NCBI RefSeq assembly: GCF_024400215.1
Contig: NZ_CP053748.1
Span: 2,790,001 to 2,854,000, forward strand
Origin: Massilia sp. erpn
GTDB lineage: Bacteria; Pseudomonadota; Gammaproteobacteria; Burkholderiales; Burkholderiaceae_D
Direction of reading: 5' to 3'
Length of the DNA: 64,000 nucleotides
A program made the translations under genes and the position numbers. The notes below the pieces were generated by a model. The model was not told where the DNA came from and made no database searches. It saw nothing but the letters and a program-made list of their open reading frames with translations. Positions 9,284 through 18,547 of this stretch are shown here, piece after piece (the stretch's first letter is position 1; every line of letters starts with the position of its first letter).

Positions 9284-10215
9284 GGGGCTGGTTCGCGGAC
9301 GGGGAGGGGGGCGTTGCACAGGTCGATATGGCCGGCGGCGACCTTGGTCCAGGGGCCGCCGCGGTTGCGCTGGGCTTCGACGGCGGCGGCATAGGCCGCC
9401 GTGTCGGTGCGCATGACTTCGAGGCGGCTGCGCTCGGCTTCGGGGACGTCGGCGGCCAGGCGCACGGCCTTGATCGGGACCATCTGCTCGGGCTTGTCAT
9501 AAAATCCCATCGGGGCGGCGCCGCGCGGCAGTACGGACAGCAGGGACATGCCGGACACCACGCGTCCCACCACGGTGATGTTGCGGTCGAGATGGCGCGG
9601 GGCGTTGCCGATCACGGCGTACAGGGCGCCGCCGTTGCCGCTGTCGGATTCGTTGCCGCGCGCGACGCCGACCATGCCGTAGCAGTGCGCCAGCCAGGTT
9701 TGCTTGTTTTTTGGATCGCGCCCGACCGGGAAGCCGTTGGAGTGGCCCACTTGCGGCGCGTAGCCGTCGCGGTCGGGCAGGCGGGTGAAGTGCTTGTCGT
9801 TGGCCAGCGGGACGGTGAATTCGCCGGCCAGCTTGGCCTGGGCGGTTTTCAGCGGCTTGGGGTTTTTCTCGTCGGGATCGCCCCACTGCACCACCCAGTT
9901 GTCCTGCGAGCGCAGGATGGCGAGGCCGTCGAAATAGTGTTCGCGCGCCATGGCGCGGATATTGGCGGCATGCTTGGGGGCAAAGGCGGGCGCCAGCTCG
10001 ATCACCACGCGTCCGGCCGGCAGCTCCATATATAAGGTGTTCTCGGGATCGAGCGGGCGCCAGTCGGCCGCTTTGGAGGCCTTGATCACATCGGCCAGCG
10101 TGGCCTTGGGCGCCAGCTCCTTCTCGGCAGCGCTGGCGGCGCCGCCAGCTAGTAGAACAAAAGCCAGGGCCGCTGCGCCAGGCCGCTTCGTCAAAACATT
10201 CAGTGCTTTCTGCAT
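9280..10215 (-). CDS. periplasmic cyclophilin-type peptidyl-prolyl isomerase
   Basis: A 311-residue protein with a Sec signal peptide (AFVLLAGGAASA about residues 18-29). The cyclophilin domain runs from about residue 60 (LYMELPAGRVVIELAPAFAP) to 240, with YFDGLAILRSQDNWVVQWGDP, the GMVGVARGNESDSGNGG segment and NITVVGRVVSGM. It should catalyse proline isomerisation during folding of exported proteins. The core departs from the classical FHRVI and QGGD motifs (LAILRSQ, QWGDP), so activity may be altered. It is transcribed separately, divergent from a DedA gene and 104 bp before mutL. Confidence 0.85.
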   Translation of the reverse strand: MQKALNVLTKRPGAAALAFVLLAGGAASAAEKELAPKATLADVIKASKAADWRPLDPENTLYMELPAGRVVIELAPAFAPKHAANIRAMAREHYFDGLAILRSQDNWVVQWGDPDEKNPKPLKTAQAKLAGEFTVPLANDKHFTRLPDRDGYAPQVGHSNGFPVGRDPKNKQTWLAHCYGMVGVARGNESDSGNGGALYAVIGNAPRHLDRNITVVGRVVSGMSLLSVLPRGAAPMGFYDKPEQMVPIKAVRLAADVPEAERSRLEVMRTDTAAYAAAVEAQRNRGGPWTKVAAGHIDLCNAPLPVREPAP

Positions 10216-10379
10216 CCTTCAGTCTCCTTGTGGTCGGCGGCTTGCTGCGCCGTGTTGAGGAATTGTAAACTGGAATATCTTGGGCTAGCCCCGCCGGCGC
10301 TAAGAAATATCCGAGACGGGAGCGTTTCTGCCTACAAGGCTGGTGTATGATTCCCGCCGCAACCTTTTGGGATAACTTA

Positions 10380-11024
10380 ATGGATTTAGTTCAATTTCTG
10401 GACATGCTGGTCCACGTCGACAAGGCGATGGGCACGCTGATCGCGCAATATGGCACTTTGGTCTATGCGGTGCTGTTTGCCATTATCTTTTGCGAGACCG
10501 GCCTGGTCGTGCTGTTCTTCTTCCCAGGGGACACCCTGCTGTTTATCGCCGGCGCCTTCTGCGCCAGCGGCGAAATGAATCTGGCCTTGCTGGCGGGCCT
10601 GCTGATTACGGCCGCCGTGCTGGGCAATACCACCAATTACTGGATCGGCGAGGCCATCGGCCAGCGCGTCTTCACCCACGATTACCGCTGGATCAATAAA
10701 GAGGCGCTGCGCCGCACCCACGATTTCTTCGAGCGCCATGGCGGCAAGACCATCATCCTGGCGCGTTTCGTGCCGGTAGTGCGCACCTTCGCGCCTTTCG
10801 TGGCCGGTGTGTCGGATATGACCCAGGCCCGCTTCCAGCTGTATAACATCACCGGCGCCGTGCTGTGGGTGCTGTCGCTGACCGTGGCGGGCTATATGTT
10901 CGGCCATCTGCCCATCATCCGCGAAAATCTGACTACCATCGTGCTGGTCGGCGTGGGCGTGGCCATCGTGCCCATGGCTCTGGGCGGCATGTGGAAGCTG
11001 GGGCGCAAGGTGTTCGGCCGCTAA
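10380..11024 (+). CDS. DedA-family membrane protein
   Basis: A 214-residue polytopic inner-membrane protein. The motifs FCETGLVVLFFFPGDTLLFIAG and FFERHGGKTIILARFVPVVRTFAPFVAG mark it as DedA/YqjA-type, a family of proton-coupled lipid or polyprenyl-phosphate transporters needed for envelope homeostasis. The ATG at 10380 is chosen because family members begin MDL(I/V)QF; an in-frame ATG at 10347 is possible. The exact substrate cannot be deduced. Confidence 0.88.
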   Translation: MDLVQFLDMLVHVDKAMGTLIAQYGTLVYAVLFAIIFCETGLVVLFFFPGDTLLFIAGAFCASGEMNLALLAGLLITAAVLGNTTNYWIGEAIGQRVFTHDYRWINKEALRRTHDFFERHGGKTIILARFVPVVRTFAPFVAGVSDMTQARFQLYNITGAVLWVLSLTVAGYMFGHLPIIRENLTTIVLVGVGVAIVPMALGGMWKLGRKVFGR

Positions 11025-11102
11025 GCCTTCCTTTAGGTTGCCCTCAAGTTTTCCCCGGGGGCAACCGTTAACAGGGGTAATCAACGATTATCCCTGACTC
11101 TC

Positions 11103-12170
11103 ATGCGTAAGCTCATCGTCCTCACCGCCAGCTGTTTCCTGATTGCCTCGGCGGGTGCCTTCGACGCGGGCCAGCCGCCGCCCAAACCAGCCAATATCAA
11201 ATCCATCCACCCGCCCAATCCTTCGGTGCCGGGTTCCGCCTCGGCCAAGGAAGGCAAAGAGGGCAAGGAAGGCAAACCCGCCGCCGGCGCCAAAGCCACG
11301 GCCGGCAAGCCCGCCAAGCTGTCGGCGCGCGAACAGGAGGAGCAGGCCGAGGCCGAGCTGTCGGCCAAGATCGCCGAGCGCCTGGCCGCGATGCGTGCCA
11401 ACCAGGCCGCGCGCGCCGCTGCCGCCGCCAAGGCCAAGAAAGATGCCGCCGCCCGCGCCGCCAAGCTGGCCGCCATGCCGCCGCCGCGCGCCAACGGCAC
11501 GCACTGGGCGTATGAGGGCGAGTTCGGCCCGGCCAACTGGAGCAAGATCAATTCGGACTGGGCCAAGTGCGGCACGGGCAACCGCCAGTCGCCCATCGAT
11601 ATCCGCGACGGCATGAAGGTCGATCTGGAGCAGATCAATTTCGATTACCGCCCCTCGGCCTTCTCGGTGCAGGATAACGGCCATACGGTGCAGGTGACGG
11701 TCGGCGGGGGCAATTTCCTGGCGGTGCAGAACCGCATGTACGAGCTGCAGCAGTTCCACTTCCACCGCCCGTCCGAGGAGCGCATCAACGGCAAGGGTTT
11801 CGAGATGGTGATCCACCTGGTGCACAAGGATGCGGAAGGCCGCCTGGCCGTGCTGGCCCTGCTGCTGGAACGCGGCAAGCCGCAGCCGGCCATCCAGACC
11901 GTGTGGAACCATCTGCCGCTGGAAAAACGCGATGTCGCCAATCCCTCGGTGGTGCTCGACCCCAACGACCTGCTGCCGCAGCGTCGCGATTACTTCACGT
12001 ATATGGGATCGCTGACCACGCCGCCCTGCACCGAAGGCGTGCTGTGGCTGGTGATGAAGGAGCCGGTGCAGGCCTCGCCGGCGCAGATGGCCCTGTTCAG
12101 CCGCCTGTATCCACTCAATGCGCGTCCGATCCAGGCAGGATCGGGCCGCATGATCAAGGAATCGAACTGA
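11103..12170 (+). CDS. alpha-class carbonic anhydrase with long Lys/Ala-rich N-terminal extension
   Basis: A 355-residue secreted enzyme that interconverts CO2 and bicarbonate in the periplasm. After a signal peptide (to about residue 19) comes an unusual stretch of roughly 110 residues, rich in Lys, Ala, Pro and Glu and containing KEGKEGKEGK and a predicted charged helix. The alpha-CA domain then starts at HWAYEGEFGP. The three zinc histidines are visible in QQFHFHRPSE and MVIHLVH, followed by the conserved SLTTPPCTEGVLW. The last 17 bases overlap the end of the convergent mutarotase gene. The catalytic domain is sure; the purpose of the extension is unknown. Confidence 0.93.
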   Translation: MRKLIVLTASCFLIASAGAFDAGQPPPKPANIKSIHPPNPSVPGSASAKEGKEGKEGKPAAGAKATAGKPAKLSAREQEEQAEAELSAKIAERLAAMRANQAARAAAAAKAKKDAAARAAKLAAMPPPRANGTHWAYEGEFGPANWSKINSDWAKCGTGNRQSPIDIRDGMKVDLEQINFDYRPSAFSVQDNGHTVQVTVGGGNFLAVQNRMYELQQFHFHRPSEERINGKGFEMVIHLVHKDAEGRLAVLALLLERGKPQPAIQTVWNHLPLEKRDVANPSVVLDPNDLLPQRRDYFTYMGSLTTPPCTEGVLWLVMKEPVQASPAQMALFSRLYPLNARPIQAGSGRMIKESN

Positions 12171-12957
12171 CGGTGTGAATCCCGCTCCACTCGCCGCCGG
12201 CGCGCAGGATCTGCTTGTCTACGCGCGCCGGTTCGATGCAGACGAAGCGGCGCCATTCCTCATCCGCCATATCCAGCAGGGCCGCCGCATTGGCCGCGCC
12301 CGGATTCCATACCACCCATTCGTTAAAGCCCTGCTGCTGCAATTGCAGCGATTCCTGTCCGGCCGGCTGGCACAGGCTTAAGGCCGGCGTGGCGGGATGG
12401 ATCTCGTCGAGAAATTCGCTGAAGGCGATCGGCGCAGCCAGGCCATCCAGCGTGGTACGGACGAAATCGGCCAGCGCGTAATAGGTGTGCAGGGCGGCGG
12501 CGAAGGAAAAATCGTCCTGGCCGGTATTGCGCACATTGAGAGCCATGCTCAAGGCGTCGGCGCGCAGGGTAAAGCGCAGGCGCAGCTCGAAAGCATAAGG
12601 CCAGTCGGCTTTGACGGCGGGCGCCAGGTCGTCCTGGTTCAGATGGAATTCGGCGTGGGCCGGAATGCCGGGCTGGCCGTCGGCATGGCTGGCCAGGCGC
12701 CAGGTGGCGGTGCGCGCAAAACCGTGGCGCTGGCCGTTGCCGCGCTGGCCGAACTGGGGAAAGATCACCGGCACGCCGCCGCGGATGGCGGCGCTGCCGT
12801 CGAGGGCCGAGCGTTCACTGAGGAAGAGGCGTTCCTTGCCCGTGCCACTCTTCCACGACAGCAGATGGCCGCCATACAGCGCGATCAGGGCTTGCGAACC
12901 ATCCTGCGCCTTGATGCGCACGGCGGGCAACTGGCCCGCCTGTTCCATATTGCTCAT
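12154..12957 (-). CDS. D-hexose-6-phosphate mutarotase (YeaD-like aldose epimerase)
   Basis: A 267-residue galactose-mutarotase-like enzyme expected to interconvert alpha and beta anomers of glucose 6-phosphate. Family signatures include GGHLLSWK, RGGVPVIFPQFGQ and HGFARTATW; FNEWVVWNPG lies near the C terminus. The ATG at 12957 follows GAGGAA and is preferred to the upstream TTG. The start lies 11 bp downstream of the amidase stop codon on the same strand, so tsaE-amiC-mutarotase form one likely operon. Confidence 0.9.
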   Translation of the reverse strand: MSNMEQAGQLPAVRIKAQDGSQALIALYGGHLLSWKSGTGKERLFLSERSALDGSAAIRGGVPVIFPQFGQRGNGQRHGFARTATWRLASHADGQPGIPAHAEFHLNQDDLAPAVKADWPYAFELRLRFTLRADALSMALNVRNTGQDDFSFAAALHTYYALADFVRTTLDGLAAPIAFSEFLDEIHPATPALSLCQPAGQESLQLQQQGFNEWVVWNPGAANAAALLDMADEEWRRFVCIEPARVDKQILRAGGEWSGIHTVSSIP

Positions 12958-12968
12958 TCTGCTGTTCC

Positions 12969-14468
12969 TCAAGTCTGCCGGCTCTTGGCGAGCGGCGGGT
13001 TTTTGGCGAAGTAGCTCTTGATGCCTTTGACGATGGCGCTGGCGATCTGTTCCTGATAGGCGTTGTCGAGCAGGCGCGCTTCCTCTTCCGGGTTGGAGAT
13101 GAAGGCCGTTTCGATCAGGATGGACGGGATGTCGGGCGCTTTCAGCACGGCGAATCCGGCCTGCTCCACCGAACCTTTATGCAGCTTGTTGATGCCGCCG
13201 ATTTCGCCCAGCACCGCCTTGCCGACTTTCATGCTGTCGTTGATCTGGGCCGTGGTGGACAGGTCGAACAGCACGCTGGCCAATTGCTTGTCCGGCGTTT
13301 TCACGTTCGCGCCGCCAATCAGGTCGGCCTGGTTTTCCTTGTTCGCCAGCCAGCGCGCCGCTGTCGAGCTGGCGCCTTTTTCCGACAACACGAAGACCGA
13401 GGAGCCGCGCGCCGAAGGCTGCACGAAAGCGTCGGCGTGGATGGAGACGAACAGGTCGGCATCGACCTTGCGCGCCTTTTCCACGCGGGTGGGCAGCGGC
13501 ACGAAGTAGTCGCCGTCGCGCGTCAGCATCACGCGCATATTCGGATGCTCCTCGATGCGCGCCTTCAGGCGCTTGGCGATGGCCAGCACGATATCCTTCT
13601 CGCGGCTGCCGCGCGCGCCGATGGCGCCGGGGTCTTCGCCGCCGTGGCCGGGGTCGAGCGCGATGGTGATCATGCGCGTCACCTTGCCGGGGCGGGTCTC
13701 GGCGCGCTGTTCTGGCTTGCTTTCGGGCTTGGCGTCGTGCTTCGGCTCCGGCTTGGCGGCGGCGATATCGGGCTTGCCGTTCTGGCCCGCGTCCACCGCG
13801 CCGGGCAGCGGCGGATGCGCTGCGGGGCCGGTGCTGGCGGGTGGCGGTGCGGCGGCGCCGGCATTATTGGCTTGCGCGCTGCTGCCGGTGGGCGTGGCCG
13901 GCGCTGGTATGGCGGCCGGTGCGGCAGGCTGCGCGGCGGCGGCTGTGCTCTTGCTGTCGCTCGACCACTCGCCTTTTTCGATCATGGCTGCGATCGGGTC
14001 GACTGCTTTCACCGGATACAGGTCGAAGATCAGGCGGTGCTTGTAATTGCCGACCGGCGCCAGGGTGAACACCTGCGGCTTGACCTCTTCCTTCAGGTCG
14101 AACACCAGGCGCACCACGTTGGGCCGGTTCTGGCCCACGCGCACCTGCTTGATGTACGGGTCGTTGGACTGGATCTTGGCGACCAGGCTTTTCAAGGTCG
14201 GATTCAGTTCCAGCCCTTCGATATCGACCACCAGGCGTTCCGGATCCTTGACCAGGAAGTGGCTGGTTTTCAGGTCGCTGTCGTTCTCCAGCGTGACGCG
14301 GGTATAGTCATCGGCCGGCCACACGCGCACGGCCAGGATCTGGGCGGCGTGGGCCAGCTGGGGCGCGAGTACCGACAGCAGCAAGGTGCCGCCGGCTTTC
14401 AGGATGGTGCGCCGGGCAACAGGCTTGGCGTTCAAAGATTCGGTGCGAAGGAAAGGCGTTGAAGGCAT
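12969..14468 (-). CDS. amiC: N-acetylmuramoyl-L-alanine amidase AmiC
   Basis: A 499-residue murein amidase that splits daughter-cell peptidoglycan. A twin-arginine export signal (ARRTILKAGGTLLLS, residues 18-32) matches the Tat route used by enterobacterial AmiC. An AMIN targeting domain follows (about 43-155). Then comes a long Pro/Ala-rich linker (about 170-265) and the Amidase_3 catalytic domain with IALDPGHGGEDPGAIG, ETAFISNPEEE and the zinc ligands of that family. The start overlaps the end of tsaE by 37 bp, indicating translational coupling. Confidence 0.95.
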   Translation of the reverse strand: MPSTPFLRTESLNAKPVARRTILKAGGTLLLSVLAPQLAHAAQILAVRVWPADDYTRVTLENDSDLKTSHFLVKDPERLVVDIEGLELNPTLKSLVAKIQSNDPYIKQVRVGQNRPNVVRLVFDLKEEVKPQVFTLAPVGNYKHRLIFDLYPVKAVDPIAAMIEKGEWSSDSKSTAAAAQPAAPAAIPAPATPTGSSAQANNAGAAAPPPASTGPAAHPPLPGAVDAGQNGKPDIAAAKPEPKHDAKPESKPEQRAETRPGKVTRMITIALDPGHGGEDPGAIGARGSREKDIVLAIAKRLKARIEEHPNMRVMLTRDGDYFVPLPTRVEKARKVDADLFVSIHADAFVQPSARGSSVFVLSEKGASSTAARWLANKENQADLIGGANVKTPDKQLASVLFDLSTTAQINDSMKVGKAVLGEIGGINKLHKGSVEQAGFAVLKAPDIPSILIETAFISNPEEEARLLDNAYQEQIASAIVKGIKSYFAKNPPLAKSRQT

Positions 14469-14917
14469 GACTGGCCCAGAGCTGACGACGCTTGCAATTC
14501 TACATCACGCCCCTGTCCGGCCACAGTGAGAAAAACGTGGAGGTCGGGCGGCGGCAGCACCGGCTCGCCTTTCTCCGGCCACTCGACGATGCAGATATTC
14601 TCGCCGTCGAAGTCCTCGCGGAAGCCCGCGTCGAGGAATTCCTCCGGGCTGCCCATGCGGTACAGATCGTAGTGGATGACGGTCTGCGGCTTGCCGCCGA
14701 GCTGCACGCGGTAAGGCTCGGACAGGGTATAGGTCGGGCTTTTCACCGGCCCCACATGGCCGGCGGCGTGCAGCAGGGCGCGCGTGAGGGCGGTCTTGCC
14801 GGCGCCCAGGTCGCCGTGCAGATAGATGGACAGGCCGGGCGCCAGGGCGCGCGCCAGCGCCACGCCCAGGGCGGCGGTGCCGGCTTCGTCGTGCAAATGG
14901 GATTTAAAGTGCGGCAT
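14432..14917 (-). CDS. tsaE: tRNA threonylcarbamoyladenosine biosynthesis ATPase TsaE
   Basis: A 161-residue ATPase that works with TsaB and TsaD to install t6A37 in ANN-reading tRNAs. The Walker A motif HGDLGAGKTAL, the switch SPTYTLSEPY, YDLYRM and the family-typical EWPEKGE are present. It is the first gene of a tsaE-amiC-mutarotase operon, divergent from queG across 58 bp. Its partner TsaD is encoded in this window at 45136-46167. Confidence 0.96.
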   Translation of the reverse strand: MPHFKSHLHDEAGTAALGVALARALAPGLSIYLHGDLGAGKTALTRALLHAAGHVGPVKSPTYTLSEPYRVQLGGKPQTVIHYDLYRMGSPEEFLDAGFREDFDGENICIVEWPEKGEPVLPPPDLHVFLTVAGQGRDVELQASSALGQSCLQRLSFAPNL

Positions 14918-14975
14918 TGAGTAAAATATTGGTTTGATCCGGTTCTGCCGGCATTGTAATCGCCGGAGCGTCCCG

Positions 14976-16073
14976 ATGTCCCTCTCTCAAGCCAATTTAG
15001 CCGAACTCGCCGCCGCCATCAAGGCGTGGGGCGTGGAACTGGGCTTCGCCGAAGTGCGCATCACCGACATCGACCTGAGCGCCGCGGAGGCCGGCCTGCA
15101 AGCCTGGCTCGACGCGGGCATGCACGGCGACATGGACTATATGGCCAGCCACGGCATGAAAAGGGCGCGTCCGGCCGAGCTGGTGCCCGGCACGGTGCGC
15201 GTGATCACGGCGCGCATGAACTATCTGCCTGAAGACAAAGAGGGCGAAAGCGAAGACTGGCGCGAACGCGAAGCGCGGCGCCTGGCCGATCCCTCGGCGG
15301 CCGTGATCTCGGTGTATGCCCGTGGCCGCGACTACCACAAGGTCTTGCGCGCCCGCCTGCAGCAGCTGGCCGACCGTATCCAGGCCGGCATCGGCCCCTT
15401 CGGCTTCCGCGTGTTCACCGACTCGGCGCCGGTGATGGAGTTGCCGCTGGCCGAAAAATCGGGCCTGGGCTGGCGCGGCAAGCATACCCTGCTGATCAAC
15501 CGCAGTGCCGGCTCCATGTTCTTCATGGGCGAAGTCCTGGTCGACCTGCCGCTGCCGGTGGACGAACCGACCGGCGCCCACTGTGGCCAGTGCAGCGCCT
15601 GCATCACCGCCTGCCCCACGCAAGCCATCGTCGCGCCGGGGCGGATGGATGCGCGGCGTTGCATCTCCTACCTGACCATCGAGCTGAAAAGCGCCATCCC
15701 CGAAGAGTTGCGGCCCCTGATCGGCAACCGCATCTACGGTTGCGACGACTGCCAGACCGCCTGTCCCTGGAACAAATTCGCCCAGCGCGCCACCTTGCCC
15801 GACTTCGACGAGCGCCACGCCCTCGGCAGCGCCGGGATGATCGAATTGTTCGCCTGGAGCGAAGACGAATTCAACCGCCGCATGGAAGGCAGCCCCATCC
15901 GCCGCATCGGCCACGAACGCTGGCTGCGCAATCTGGCCGTCGGCCTCGGCAATGCCGCCGATCTCGGCGCCAAAGGCGATCCCGCCATCGTCGCCGCCCT
16001 GCGCAGCCGGCTTGAGCACCCCTCCGAACTGGTCTGCGAGCACATCCGCTGGGCCCTGGCCCGCCACAGCTGA
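14976..16073 (+). CDS. queG: epoxyqueuosine reductase QueG
   Basis: A 365-residue cobalamin- and iron-sulphur-dependent enzyme that reduces epoxyqueuosine to queuosine in tRNA. Two [4Fe-4S] ligand sets, CGQCSACITACPTQAI and CDDCQTACPWNKF, are at about residues 205-260, and a HEAT-like C-terminal tail follows. The ATG at 14976 is preferred because the protein then begins directly before the conserved first helix; GGAG lies eight bases upstream. Confidence 0.96.
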   Translation: MSLSQANLAELAAAIKAWGVELGFAEVRITDIDLSAAEAGLQAWLDAGMHGDMDYMASHGMKRARPAELVPGTVRVITARMNYLPEDKEGESEDWREREARRLADPSAAVISVYARGRDYHKVLRARLQQLADRIQAGIGPFGFRVFTDSAPVMELPLAEKSGLGWRGKHTLLINRSAGSMFFMGEVLVDLPLPVDEPTGAHCGQCSACITACPTQAIVAPGRMDARRCISYLTIELKSAIPEELRPLIGNRIYGCDDCQTACPWNKFAQRATLPDFDERHALGSAGMIELFAWSEDEFNRRMEGSPIRRIGHERWLRNLAVGLGNAADLGAKGDPAIVAALRSRLEHPSELVCEHIRWALARHS

Positions 16074-16086
16074 CCCCGCCATCCCC

Positions 16087-16158
16087 TTTGATCCAGCGCA
16101 AAAAATGTCCACCCTGGTGTCAGGCACCAGGGTTGGACATTGTTTGATTTAGCGCAAA
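16087..16158. repeat. dispersed palindromic repeat, copy 3
   Basis: Arms AATGTCCACCCTGGTGTC and GGCACCAGGGTTGGACATT lie within TTTGATCCAGCGCAAA on the left and GTTTGATTTAGCGCAAA on the right. One arm base is missing compared with copy 1 (TCCACC for TCCGACC). It occupies the whole gap between the convergent queG and CPBP-protease genes. Confidence 0.85.
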
Positions 16159-16168
16159 CGGGGAGGGC

Positions 16169-17029
16169 TTAACGGGGGCGGGGGAGGATGTGGCCGCGCT
16201 GCTGGGCCTGGCGCAACAGGACGAGGCTGGCGAGGCCCCAGACCAGCAGCGTCAGGATCGAGGCTTCGATGCCGTAGGCGCCGCCGCTCAGCCATTCGGG
16301 ACCATGCATGGCGCCTTGCAGCAGGCCTTTGGCGGGCTGGCCGGAAACGGGGATCGAGAAGACGGCGTCGAACAGATAGTTCCATACGAAGTGCAGGCCG
16401 ATTGGCAGCCACAGGCGGCGCGTCACCATATAGGCGGCGCTCAGGCCGATGCCGGCCATGCCGGTGTTGAGCACGCCAATGGCGCTGATGTGCTCATTGG
16501 GCAGGTGGGCGACGATGAAGAACAGCAGTGAGACGGTCAGCGCGGTGCGGGTGCCCCAGGATTTTTCGACCAGGCGGAACAGGATGGCGCGGCACAGCAG
16601 CTCTTCAAACACGGCCACCAGGGCCATGCCGGCCGCCGGCTTGAGCAGCACGGTCCAGGCGTTCACGCCCTGCACCTGGTAGACGTTGAGCAGCCACAGC
16701 GGCAGCAGCGCGCCCAGGCTGAGCAGCAGGCCGAGGCCGGCGCCGGCCAGGGTTTCGCCGAGCGCCCCTGGTCCCGACAATTCCAGCAGCGGCCGTTTTT
16801 CCACGCGCCGCACATACAAGCCGTAGCCGGCCAGGCAGGCCAGCATGGCCAGGATGTTCGGCCACATCACGCGCAGATGCTTGGGGGCGATGGCTTCGGA
16901 CAGCATCAGCGCGGCGGCCAGTGGCACGATGACGGCGAGGGCGGCCACGATGCCGCGCACCAGCGGCTTGGCCAGCATGCGGTGGCGGAAGGTGGGAACG
17001 GGCATCACGGTTTGCTGCGCGGTGTTCAT
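16169..17029 (-). CDS. CPBP-family intramembrane glutamic protease
   Basis: A 286-residue multi-pass membrane protein of the CAAX-protease/bacteriocin-processing (Abi) family. The three motifs are in order: EELLCR (EExxxR), FFIVAHL (FxxxH) and HFVWNYLFD (HxxxN). The start is set by CAGGAGG immediately upstream of the ATG. It lies 19 bp downstream of a MarR-type gene on the same strand, so the regulator probably controls it. Substrate unknown; members process prenylated proteins or peptides, or act in bacteriocin immunity. Confidence 0.88.
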   Translation of the reverse strand: MNTAQQTVMPVPTFRHRMLAKPLVRGIVAALAVIVPLAAALMLSEAIAPKHLRVMWPNILAMLACLAGYGLYVRRVEKRPLLELSGPGALGETLAGAGLGLLLSLGALLPLWLLNVYQVQGVNAWTVLLKPAAGMALVAVFEELLCRAILFRLVEKSWGTRTALTVSLLFFIVAHLPNEHISAIGVLNTGMAGIGLSAAYMVTRRLWLPIGLHFVWNYLFDAVFSIPVSGQPAKGLLQGAMHGPEWLSGGAYGIEASILTLLVWGLASLVLLRQAQQRGHILPRPR

Positions 17030-17048
17030 AAAGCCTCCTGGTGTGTTG

Positions 17049-17510
17049 TTATTGCTTGCTGCGGGCCTGGCGTATGCGCGCGCCGAAACTCTGGCGTTCG
17101 AGGGCCGCGATGGCGTCGGCCAGTGCGGTGGATAAGGGGTAGGACAGGTCCCGGTCCAGGCTGTCGGCGGCATCGGCCGTGGCGCGCCAGCATTGTTCCA
17201 GCTGGGGCAGCAGGGCCAGCCCCGCAGCGCTGAACTGGATGCGCTTTTGCCGCGCGTCTGTCGCGCCGGGCGCGGCCACCACCAGCCCCGCCTTCTGCAT
17301 CAGCGCCACCGTCTGCGTGGCAGCCGGCTGGGTGATGCCGGCCGCTTCGGCGATCTGGCCGATGCTGCAACTGCCGCGTGTCTGCAGGGCGCGCATCACC
17401 GGCGTGTAGCGCGGGCGGTAGTCGATGCCCGCTTCTTCATACACGGCTTGCACGGCGCCGTCGAGCAGCTCGATCAGGTGGCGCAATTGGGTTCCGAGTC
17501 CTGGTTTCAT
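17049..17510 (-). CDS. MarR-family transcriptional regulator
   Basis: A 153-residue winged-helix regulator. The helix-turn-helix lies at IGQIAEAAGITQPAATQTVALM and the wing at GATDARQKRIQFSAAG. It is followed at 19 bp by the CPBP-protease gene, suggesting a two-gene, self-controlled operon. Ligand unknown. Confidence 0.87.
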   Translation of the reverse strand: MKPGLGTQLRHLIELLDGAVQAVYEEAGIDYRPRYTPVMRALQTRGSCSIGQIAEAAGITQPAATQTVALMQKAGLVVAAPGATDARQKRIQFSAAGLALLPQLEQCWRATADAADSLDRDLSYPLSTALADAIAALERQSFGARIRQARSKQ

Positions 17511-17553
17511 GAAGCCATCCTAACAATATATAAGTGCTTATGCAAATGCTTTT

Positions 17554-18447
17554 TCACAATAAGGCAGGCAATTCCTCGGCCAGGAAATCGAGCAGCACGC
17601 GCACCTTGCGCGGCAGGTGGCGGTTGCTCGGATAGACGGCGTAGGCGGTGCGCGCCGCCAGGCTGTAGCCGGGCAGCACGGTGCGCAGGCGGCCTTCATC
17701 CAGCAGCGAGCGGGCGACAAAGGAGGGCAGGGTGCCGATGCCCGCGCCGGCCGCCAGCATCTGGGCCAGCATCAGGCTGTTGTCGGCCGAGAAGCGCACC
17801 GGCAGCGTGACCAGGGTCTCGCCCTCGGGACCGCGCAAGGCCCAGCGCCCCGGCATCTCGGCCAGGCGGTAGGCCAGGCAGTCGTGCTGCGCCAGCTCGG
17901 CCGGGATAGCCGGTGTGCCGCGCGCGGCCAGATAGGCGGGCGCGGCGCAGATCAGCTGTTCGACCTTGCCCAGCGGCCGCGCCACCAGCGAGGAATCGGG
18001 CAGGGCGGTGCGCACGCGCAGCGACAGGTCGAAGCCTTCCGACACCACGTCGAGCACGCGGTCGGTCAAGGTCAGCTCGACCTTCAGCTGCGGGTAGGCG
18101 GCCATGAAGCGCGCCAGCAGCGGCCCCAGCACGGCCACGCTGAAGGAGAGCGGCGCGTTCAGGCGCAGCCGCCCGCTCAGCTCCACGCTGTCGGCGGCGG
18201 TGGCGCGCTCCAGGCTGTCCAGCTCGTCGAGCAGGCGGCAGCATTCCTGGTAGTAGGCGTGGCCGGTGTCGGTCAGGCTCATGGTGCGCGTGGTACGCGA
18301 CAGCAGCACGGCGTTCAGGCGCTGTTCCAGCCAGCGCACCTGCTTGCCGATCCCGGCCGGCGACAGGCCCAGCTCCGCTGCCGCCTTGTTGAAGCTGTTG
18401 CGCTCGACCACGCGCCGGAAGGATTGCATGGCGTTCAATAAATCCAC
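17554..18447 (-). CDS. LysR-type transcriptional regulator
   Basis: A 297-residue LTTR. The N-terminal winged helix (MDLLNAMQSFRRVVERNSFNKAAAELGLS in outline, residues 1-60) is followed by a periplasmic-binding-like sensor domain from about residue 92. It is divergent from the secreted cyclase-family hydrolase gene 100 bp away, the usual arrangement for a LysR regulator and its target. This pairing is inference; no binding site was located with confidence. Confidence 0.9.
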   Translation of the reverse strand: MDLLNAMQSFRRVVERNSFNKAAAELGLSPAGIGKQVRWLEQRLNAVLLSRTTRTMSLTDTGHAYYQECCRLLDELDSLERATAADSVELSGRLRLNAPLSFSVAVLGPLLARFMAAYPQLKVELTLTDRVLDVVSEGFDLSLRVRTALPDSSLVARPLGKVEQLICAAPAYLAARGTPAIPAELAQHDCLAYRLAEMPGRWALRGPEGETLVTLPVRFSADNSLMLAQMLAAGAGIGTLPSFVARSLLDEGRLRTVLPGYSLAARTAYAVYPSNRHLPRKVRVLLDFLAEELPALL

Positions 18448-18547
18448 ATTGTGTCCTGTGAGTGAAATATGTATGTGCTGAATTGCTGATTATTTTATCT
18501 GGGGAATTGAATAAGCTCTCGTCTATCTCAACCAGAAAGGAAACAAG

